From contig NW_003109177.1 in the NCBI RefSeq assembly GCF_000003605.2, positions 1 to 19,026 of the forward strand: 19,026 nucleotides of DNA, in the 5' to 3' direction. Below are positions 10,359-18,542 of this stretch, one piece after another. The stretch comes from Saccoglossus kowalevskii. Its lineage: Eukaryota > Hemichordata > Enteropneusta > Harrimaniidae. The notes under the pieces are model-generated. The model was not told where the DNA came from and did no database searches. It saw only the letters and a program-made list of their open reading frames with translations. Each line of letters opens with the position of its first letter. The first letter of the stretch is position 1. The position numbers and the translations under genes were made by a program.

Positions 10359-10848
10359 CTAGTTAATTTAAAGCATGCACATTACAGCAAATAATCAGTA
10401 TTCTGGTGGGTATATTTGTACTTCCTGACTAGTTAATTTAAAGCATGCACATTGCAGCAAATAATCAGTATACTGCTGGGTATATTTCTACTTCCTAACT
10501 AGTTGATTTAAAGCATGCACATTACAGCAAATGATCAGTATTTTGGTGGGTATATTTGTTATTCCTAAATAGTTAATTTAATGCATGCACATTGCAGCAA
10601 ATACTCAGTATAGTGCTGGGTATATTTGTACTTCCTAGCTAGTTAATTTAAAGCACGGACATTGCAGCAAATAATCAGTATTCTGGTGGATATATTTGTA
10701 CTTCCTAAGTAGTTGATTTTAAGCATGCACATTGCAGCAAATAATCAGTATTTTGGTGGGTATATTTGTACTGCCTAAGTAGTTGATTTTAAGCATGTAC
10801 ATTGCAGCAAATAATCAGTATACTGGTGGGTATATTTGTACTTCCTAA
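10359..10848. repeat. Rearranged core: c, d/e hybrid, f, g, h, S18, S19/S9 hybrid
   Basis: After h the order jumps back to c (10359), then to a monomer with the d head (CTAGTTAATT) and the e tail (TATACTGCTG, ATTTC) at 10429. Then f, g (with AAATACTCAG), h (with GGTGGATAT) and S18 (TACTGCC) follow. The last monomer (10779) has the S19 head (TTAAGCATGT) with a TATACTGG box like S9 and leads into S10. The AAATACTCAG g and the GGTGGATAT h are shared with 13930-14069, tying this section to the 30-mer long HOR. Confidence 0.83.
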
Positions 10849-11619
10849 GTAGTTGATTTAAAAGCATGCACATAGCAGCAAATAATCAGTATTCTGGTGG
10901 GTATATTTGTACTTCCTACTTATTTGATTTAAAGCATGCACATTGCAGCAAATAATCAGTATTCTGGTGGGTATATTTGTACTTCCTAACTAGTTGATTT
11001 AAAGCATGCACATTTCAGCAAATAATCAGTATATTGCTAGGTATATTTGTACTTCCTAGCTAGTTAATTTAAAGCATGGAAATTGCAGCAAATAATCAGT
11101 ATTCTGGTGGGTATATTTGTACTTCCTAACTAGTTAATTTAAAGCATGCACATTGCAGCAAATAATCAGTATAGTGCTGGATTTATTTGTACTTCCTAAC
11201 TAGTTAATTTAAAGCATGCACATTACAGCAAATAATCAGTATTCTGGTGGGTATATTTGTACTTCCTGACTAGTTAATTTAAAGCATGCACATTGCAGCA
11301 AATAATCAGTATTCTGGTGGGTTTATTTGTACTTTCTAACTAGTTGATTTAAAGCATGCACATTGCAGCAAATAATCAGTATACTGCTGGGTATATTTCT
11401 ACTTCCTAACTAGTTGATTTAAAGCATGTACATTACAGCAAATGATCAGTATTTTGGTGGGTATATTTGTTATTCCTAAATAGTTAATTTAATGCATGCA
11501 CATTGCAGCAAATAATCAGCATAGTGCTGGGTATATTTGTACTTCCTACCTAGTTAATTTAAAGCACGGACATTGCAGCAAATAATCAGTATTCTGGTGG
11601 GTATATTTGTACTTCCTAA
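10849..11619. repeat. S10 plus k-j-a cassette and core b-h (11 monomers)
   Basis: S10 at 10849 is 71 bp because of one additional A (TTTAAAAGC). It ends CCTAC and is followed by k (10920, beginning TTATTTG instead of TTAGTTG), j, a, b (with GGATTTATT), c, d, e, f, g and h. The same order S10-k-j-a-b-c occurs at 422-841, 4901-5320 and 15534-15952 (in the last the c box switches to e). The GGATTTATT variant of b is shared with the copy at 702, suggesting a link to the window start. Confidence 0.85.
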
Positions 11620-12949
11620 GTAGTTGATTTTAAGCATGCACATTGCAGCAAATAATCAGTATTCTGGTGGGTATATTTGTACTTCCTTACTAGTTGATTT
11701 AAAGCATGCTTATTGCAGCAAATAATCAGTATTCTGGTGGGTATATTTGTACTTCCTAAGTAGTTGATTTAAAGCATGCACATGGCAGCAAATAATCAGT
11801 ATAGTGCTGGGTATATTTGTACTTGCTAGCTAGATAATATAAAGAATGGACATTGCAGCAAATAATCAGTATTCTGGTGGGTATATTTGTACTTCCTAAG
11901 TAGTTGATTTATAGCATGCACATTGCAGCAAATAATCAGTATTCTGGTGGGTATATTTGTACTTCCTAAGTAGTTGATTTTAAGCATGTACATTGCAGCA
12001 AATAATCAGTATTCTGGTGGGAATATATGTACTTCCTAACTAGTTGATTTAAAGCATGCATATTGCAGCAAATAATTAGAATACTGCTGGGTGTATTTGT
12101 ACTTCCTAGCTAGTTAATTTAAAGCATGGACATTGCAGCAAATAATCAGTATTCTGGTGGGTATATTTGTACTACCCAACTAGTTGTTTTAAAGCATGAA
12201 CATTGCAGCAAATAAACAGTATTCTGGTGGGTATATTTGTTCCACCGAACTAGTTGTATTAAAGCATGAACATTGCAGCAATTAATCAGTATTCTGGTGG
12301 GTATATTTGTACTACCTAACTAGTTGATTTAAAGCATGCACCTTGCAGCAAATAGTCAGCATTCTGGTGGGTATATTTGTACTACCTAACTAGTTGATTT
12401 AAAGCATACACATTGCAGCAAATAATCAGTATTCTGGTGGGTATATTTGTACTTCCTAAGTAGTTGATTTAAAGTATGCATATTGCAGCAAATAATCAGC
12501 AATCTGGTGGGTACATTTGTACTTCCTAACGAGTTGATTTAAACCATGCACATTGCAGCAAATGATCAGTATTCTGGTGGGTATATTTGTACTTCCTAAG
12601 TAGTTGATTTAAAGCATGCACATTGCAGCAAATAATCAGCATTCTGGTGGGTATATTTCTACTTCCTAACTAGTTGATTTAAAGCATGCACATTGCAGCA
12701 AATAATCAGCATTCTGGTGGGTATATTTCTACTTCCTAACTAGTTGATTTAAAGCGTGTACATTGCAGCAAATAATCAGCATTCTGGTGGGTATATTTGT
12801 ACTTCCTAACTAGTTGATTTAAAGCATGCACATTTCAGCAAATAATCAGTATTCGGGTGGGTATATTTGTACTTCCTACGTAGTTGATTTAAAGCATGTA
12901 TATTGCAGCAAATAGTCAGTATTCTTGTGGGTATATTTGTACTACCCAA
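11620..12949. repeat. Long-unit variant with six x monomers, ending S24-S31
   Basis: After an i-type monomer (11620) and one with GCTTATTGC (11690) come S21-S23 (11760-11969), x1-x4 (11970-12249) and two further monomers: x5 (12250, TTGTATT, AATTAATCAG) and x6 (12320, ACCTTGC, AATAGTCAG). S24-S31 follow in order (12390-12949). S31 has TATTCTTG, as does the copy at 17283. The x5 and x6 heads resemble S2 and S3, so the x run may be an older duplicated piece of the S31-S1-S2-S3 area. That origin is inference. Confidence 0.83.
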
Positions 12950-13017
12950 CTAGTTTTTAAGGCATGAACATTGCAGCAAATGATCAGTATACTGGTGGGT
13001 ATATTTGTACTACCGAA
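12950..13017. repeat. 68-bp marker monomer S1, copy 2
   Basis: Same 2-bp deletion and AAGG change as at 8541. It differs by AAATGATCAG in the core. The next monomer begins CTAGTTG, not CCAGTTG, which groups this copy with 17353. Confidence 0.92.
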
Positions 13018-13227
13018 CTAGTTGTTTTAAAGCATGAACATTGCAGCAATTAATCAGGATTCTGGTGGGTATATTTGTACTACCTAACTAGTTGATTTAA
13101 AGCATGCACATTGCAGCAAATATTCAGCATTCTGGTGGGTATATTTGTACTTCCTAAGTAGTTGATTTAAAGCATGCACATTGCAGCAAATGATCAGCAT
13201 TCTGGTGGGTATATTTGTACTTCCTAA

Positions 13228-13299
13228 CTAGTTGATTTAAAGCATGCACATTTCAGCAAATACTCAGAATTCTGGTCGGTATATATTTGTATTTCGTAA
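13228..13299. repeat. 72-bp S5 monomer with TA expansion
   Basis: The GGTATATTTG box has gained one TA dinucleotide (GGTATATATTTG near 13279-13290), lengthening the monomer to 72 bp. The same insertion sits in the same slot at 17631, while S5 at 72, 8819 and 15328 lacks it. The expansion is therefore a shared derived mark of one subfamily. Confidence 0.9.
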
Positions 13300-15049
13300 C
13301 TAGTTGATTTAAAGCATGCTCATTACAGCAAATAATCAGCATTCTGGTGGGTATATTTGTACTTCCTAACTAGTTAATTTGAAGCATGCACATTGCAGCA
13401 AATAATCAGCATTCTGGTGAGTATATTTGTACTTCCTAACTAGTTGATTTAAAGCATGCACATTTCAGCAAATAATCAGTATATTGCTAGGTATATTTGT
13501 ACTTTCTAACTAGTTGATTTAAAGCATGCAAATTGCAGCAAATAATCAGTAAACTGGTGGGTATAGTTGTACTTCCTAAGTAGTTGATTTAAAGCATGCA
13601 CATAGCAGCAAATAATCAGTATTCTGGTGGGTATATTTGTACTTCCTAACTAGTTAATTTAAAGCATGCACATTGCAGCAAATAATCAGTATAGTGCTGG
13701 GTTTATTTGTACTTCCTAACTAGTTAATTTAAAGCATGCACATTACAGCAAATAATCAGTATTCTGGTGGGTATATTTGTACTTCCTGACTAGTTAATTT
13801 AAAGCATGCACATTGCAGCAAATAATCAGTATACTGCTGGGTATATTTCTACTTCCTAACTAGTTGATTTAAAGCATGTACATTACAGCAAATGATCAGT
13901 ATTTTGGTGGGTATATTTGTTATTCCTAAATAGTTAATTTAATGCATGCACATTGCAGCAAATACTCAGTATAGTGCTGGGTATATTTGTACTTCCTAGC
14001 TAGTTAATTTAAAGCACGGACATTGCAGCAAATAATCAGTATTCTGGTGGATATATTTGTACTTCCTAAGTAGTTGATTTTAAGCATGCACATTGCAGCA
14101 AATAATCAGTATTTTGGTGGGTATATTTGTACTGCCTAAGTAGTTGATTTTAAGCATGTACATTGCAGCAAATAATCAGTATTCTGGTGGGTATATTTGT
14201 ACTTCCTAAGTAGTTGATTTTAAGCATGCACATTGCAGCAAATAATCAGAATTTTGGTGGGTATATTTGTACTTCCTAAGTAGTTGATTTAAAGCATGCA
14301 CATGGCAGCAAATAATCAGTATAGTGCTGGGTATATTTGTACTTGCTAGCTAGATAATTTAAAGTATGGACATTGCAGCAAATAATCAGTATTCTGGTGG
14401 GTATATTTGTACTTCCTAAGTAGTTGATTTATAGCATGCACATTGCAGCAAATAATCAGTAATCTGGTGGGTATATTTGTACTTCCTAACTAGTTGATTT
14501 AAAGCATACACATTGCAGCAAATAATCAGTATTCTGGTGGGTATATTTGTACTTCCTAAGTAGTTGATTTAAAGTATGCATATTGCAGCAAATAATCAGC
14601 AATCTGGTGGGTACATTTGTACTTCCTAACGAGTTGATTTAAACCATGCACATTGCAGCAAATGATCAGTATTCGGGTGGGTATATTTGTACTTCCTAAG
14701 TAGTTGATTTAAAGCATGCACATTGCAGCAAATAATCAGCATTCTGGTGGGTATATTTCTACTTCCTAACTAGTTGATTTAAAGCATGCACATTGCAGCA
14801 AATAATCAGCATTCTGGTGGGTATATTTCTACTTCCTAACTAGTTGATTTAAAGCGTGTACATTGCAGCAAATAATCAGCATTCTGGTGGGTATATTTGT
14901 ACTTCCTAAATAGTTGATTTAAAGCATGCACATTTCAGCAAATAATCAGTATTCGGGTGGGTATATTTGTACTTCCTACGTAGTTGATTTAAAGCATGTA
15001 TATTGCAGCAAATAGTCAGTATTCTGGTGGGTATATTTGTACTACCCAA

Positions 15050-15466
15050 CTAGTTTTTAAGGCATGAACATTGCAGCAAATAATCAGTATACTGGTGGGT
15101 ATATTTGTACTACCGAACCAGTTGTTTTAAAGCATGAACATTGCAGCAATTAATCAGGATTCTGGAGGGTATATTTGTACTACCTAACTAGTTGATTTAA
15201 AGCATGCACATTGCAGCAAATATTCAGCATTCTGGTGGGTATATTTGTACTTCCTAAGTAGTTGATTTAAAGCATGCACATTGCAGCAAATAATCAGCAT
15301 TCTGGTGGGTATATTTGTACTTCCTAACTAGTTGATTTAAAGCATGCACATTTCAGCAAATACTCAGAATTCTGGTCGGTATATTTGTATTTCGTAACTA
15401 GTTGATTTAAAGCATGATCATTACAGCAAATAATCAGCATTCTGGTGGGTATATTTGTACTCCTAA
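15050..15466. repeat. Start of next long-HOR copy (S1-S6)
   Basis: Begins with the 68-bp S1 marker (15050-15117), then S2 (CCAGTTG, with GGAGGG), S3 (AAATATTCAG), S4, S5 (70 bp, no TA expansion) and S6 (GATCATTAC). CCAGTTG and GATCATTAC are shared with 8609 and 8889 but not with the 12950 or 17353 copies. S6 (15398-15466) is 69 bp because TACTTCC reads TACTCC, the first of five closely spaced homopolymer contractions. Confidence 0.9.
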
Positions 15467-15602
15467 CTAGTTAATTTAAAGCATGCACATGCAGCAAATA
15501 TCAGTATACTGGTGGGTATAGTTGTACTTCTAAGTAGTTGATTAAAGCATGCACATAGCAGCAAATAATCAGTATTCTGGTGGGTATATTTGTACTTCCT
15601 AC
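15467..15602. repeat. Junction monomers with clustered 1-base deletions (67 and 69 bp)
   Basis: The 67-bp monomer (15467-15533) has an S7 head (CTAGTTAATT) and an S9 tail (TATACTGG, GTATAGTTG), so two monomers are skipped relative to other long-unit copies. It has lost one T in ACATTGC (near 15490), one A in AATAATC (near 15500) and one C in TTCCTAAG (near 15530). The next monomer, S10 (15534-15602), has lost one T in GATTTAAAG (near 15542). With TACTCC at 15460, this makes five single-base losses, each in a homopolymer run, within about 85 bp. Single-base indels are almost absent elsewhere. A sequencing or assembly fault at a join is the likeliest cause. Confidence 0.88.
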
Positions 15603-16862
15603 TTAGTTGATTTAAAGCATGCACATTGCAGCAAATAATCAGTATTCTGGTGGGTATATTTGTACTTCCTAACTAGTTGATTTAAAGCATGCACATTTCA
15701 GCAAATAATCAGTATATTGTTAGGTATATTTGTACTTCCTAGCTAGTTAATTTAAAGCATGGAAATTGCAGCAAATAATCAGTATTCTGGTGGGTATATT
15801 TGTACTTCCTAACTAGTTAATTTAAAGCATGCACATTGCAGCAAATAATCAGTATAGTGCTGGGTTTATTTGTACTTCCTAACAAGTTAATTTAAAGCAT
15901 GCACATTACAGCAAATAATCAGTATACTGCTGGGTATATTTCTACTTCCTAACTAGTTGATTTAAAGCATGTACATTACAGCAAATGATCAGTATTTTGG
16001 TGGGTATATTTGTTATTCCTAAATAGTTAATTTAATGCATGCACATTGCAGCAAATAATCAGTATAGTGCTGGGTATATTTGTACTTCCTAGCTAGTTAA
16101 TTTAAAGCACGGACATTGCAGCAAATAATCAGTATTCTGGTGGATATATTTGTACTTCCTAAGTAGTTGATTTTAAGCATGCACATTGCAGCAAATAATC
16201 AGTATTTTGGTGGGTATATTTGTACTGCCTAAGTAGTTGATTTTAAGCATGTACATTGCAGCAAATAATCAGTATTCTGGTGGGTATATTTGTACTTCCT
16301 AAGTAGTTGATTTTAAGCATGCACATTGCAGCAAATAATCAGAATTTTGGTGGGTATATTTGTACTTCCTAAGTAGTTGATTTAAAGTATGCACATGGCA
16401 GCAAATAATCAGTATTCTGGTGGGTATATTTGTACTTCCTGACTAGATAATTTAAAGCATGCACATTGCAGCAAATAATCAGTATTCTGGTGGGTTTATT
16501 TGTACTTCCTAACTAGTTGATTTATAGCATGCACATTGCAGCAAATAATCAGTATACTGGTGGGTATAGTTGTACTTCCTAAGTAGTTGATTTAAAGCAT
16601 GCACATAGCAGCAAATAATCAGTATTCTGGTGGGTATATTTGTACTTCCTACTTAGTTGATTTAAAGCATGCACATTGCAGCAAATAATCAGTATTCTGG
16701 TGGGTATATTTGTACTTCCTAACTAGTTGATTTAAAGCATGCACATTTCAGCAAATAATCAGTATATTGCTAGGTATATTTGTACTTCCTAGCTAGTTAA
16801 TTTAAAGCATGGAAATTGCAGCAAATAATCAGTATTCTGGTGGGTATATTTGTACTTCCTAA
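15603..16862. repeat. Mosaic block: cassette, shortened core, S18-S20, second cassette (18 monomers)
   Basis: The order is k (15603), j (TATATTGTTA), a, b, then a c/e hybrid (15883: ACATTAC head, TATACTGCTG and ATTTC tail) that removes c-tail, d and e-head. Then f, g, h (GGTGGATAT), S18, S19, S20 (AATTTTGG), an S21-headed monomer ending CCTGA (16373), an S22/d hybrid (16443), the S23/S9 hybrid (16513), S10 (16583), k, j and a (16793). At the end, a is followed by S25 instead of b. At least four monomers here have the head of one slot and the tail of another. Confidence 0.83.
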
Positions 16863-17352
16863 GTAGTTGATTTAAAGTATGCATATTGCAGCAAATAATC
16901 AGCAATCTGGTGGGTACATTTGTACTTCCTAACGAGTTGATTTAAACCATGCACATTGCAGCAAATGATCAGTATTCTGGTGGGTATATTTGTACTTCCT
17001 AAGTAGTTGATTTAAAGCATGCACATTGCAGCAAATAATCAGCATTCTGGTGGGTATATTTCTACTTCCTAACTAGTTGATTTAAAGCATGCACATTGCA
17101 GCAAATAATCAGCATTCTGGTGGGTATATTTCTACTTCCTAACTAGTTGATTTAAAGCGTGTACATTGCAGCAAATAATCAGCATTCTGGTGGGTATATT
17201 TGTACTTCCTAACTAGTTGATTTAAAGCATGCACATTTCAGCAAATAATCAGTATTCGGGTGGGTATATTTGTACTTCCTACGTAGTTGATTTAAAGCAT
17301 GTATATTGCAGCAAATAGTCAGTATTCTTGTGGGTATATTTGTACTACCCAA

Positions 17353-17420
17353 CTAGTTTTTAAGGCATGAACATTGCAGCAAATAATCAGTATACTAGTG
17401 GGTATATTTGTACTACCGAA
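17353..17420. repeat. 68-bp marker monomer S1, copy 4
   Basis: Carries the same 2-bp deletion as the other three S1 copies, with the private change TATACTAGTG in the variable box. It is followed by a CTAGTTG S2, as at 12950. The third copy is the first monomer of the block starting at 15050. Confidence 0.92.
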
Positions 17421-17630
17421 CTAGTTGTTTTAAAGCATGAACATTGCAGCAATTAATCAGGATTCTGGTGGGTATATTTGTACTACCTAACTAGTTGATT
17501 TAAAGCATGCACATTGCAGCAAATATTCAGCATTCTGGTGGGTATATTTGTACTTCCTAAGTAGTTGATTTAAAGCATGCACATTGCAGCAAATGATCAG
17601 CATTCTGGTGGGTATATTTGTACTTCCTAA

Positions 17631-17702
17631 CTAGTTGATTTAAAGCATGCACATTTCAGCAAATACTCAGAATTCTGGTCGGTATATATTTGTATTTCGT
17701 AA
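17631..17702. repeat. 72-bp S5 monomer with TA expansion, second copy
   Basis: Matches 13228-13299, including the additional TA in GGTATATATTTG. Supports common descent of the two flanking long-HOR segments. Confidence 0.9.
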
Positions 17703-18542
17703 CTAGTTGATTTAAAGCATGCTCATTACAGCAAATAATCAGCATTCTGGTGGGTATATTTGTACTTCCTAACTAGTTAATTTAAAGCATGCACATTGCA
17801 GCAAATAATCAGCATTCTGGTGAGTATATTTGTACTTCCTAACTAGTTGATTTAAAGCATGCACATTTCAGCAAATAATCAGTATATTGCTAGGTATATT
17901 TGTACTTCCTAACTAGTTGATTTAAAGCATGCAAATTGCAGCAAATAATCAGTAAACTGGTGGGTATAGTTGTACTTCCTAAGTAGTTGATTTAAAGCAT
18001 GCACATGGCAGCAAATAATCAGTATTCTGGTGGGTATATTTGTACTTCCTAACTAGTTAATTTAAAGCATGCACATTGCAGCAAATAATCAGTATAGTGC
18101 TGGGTTTATTTGTACTTCCTAACTAGTTAATTTAAAGCATGCACATTACAGCAAATAATCAGTATTCTGGTGGGTATATTTGTACTTCCTGACTAGTTAA
18201 TTTAAAGCATGCACATTGCAGCAAATAATCAGTATTCTGGTGGGTTTATTTGTACTTCCTAACTAGTTGATTTAAAGCATGCACATTGCAGCAAATAATC
18301 AGTATACTGCTGGGTATATTTCTACTTCCTAACTAGTTGATTTAAAGCATGTACATTACAGCAAATGATCAGTATTTTGGTGGGTATATTTGTTATTCCT
18401 AAATAGTTAATTTAATGCATGCACATTGCAGCAAATAATCAGTATAGTGCTGGGTATATTTGTACTTCCTAGCTAGTTAATTTAAAGCACGGACATTGCA
18501 GCAAATAATCAGTATTCTGGTGGGTATATTTGTTCTTCCTAA

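Larger units (their letters stand above)
12950..15049. repeat. Long HOR, 30-mer form (2100 bp, S1-S31 without a separate d)
   Basis: Runs from the 68-bp S1 marker at 12950 to the base before the next marker at 15050. It has all slots in order except that c (13720) is followed by a d/e hybrid at 13790 (CTAGTTAATT head, TATACTGCTG tail), so one monomer is lost relative to 6791-8958. The 72-bp S5 at 13228 compensates for the 68-bp S1, giving exactly 2100 bp. From 13790 to 15397 it matches 7281-8888 (offset 6509) with about eight substitutions in 1608 bp by eye. From 12460 to 13789 the array matches 16863-18192 instead (offset 4403) with about five substitutions. The unit is thus a mosaic of two subfamilies. 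Confidence 0.9.
16863..18542. repeat. Long HOR, S25-S31 then S1-S17 (24 monomers)
   Basis: S25-S31 (16863-17352), S1 marker (17353-17420), S2-S10 and b-h (to 18542), with d retained as a separate monomer at 18193. The stretch 16863-18192 matches 12460-13789 with about five substitutions in 1330 bp by eye, including the shared TATTCTTG of S31, the TA expansion of S5 and GTAAACTGG of S9. The cassette k-j-a is absent: S10 (17983, ACATGGC) leads directly to b. Confidence 0.9.
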
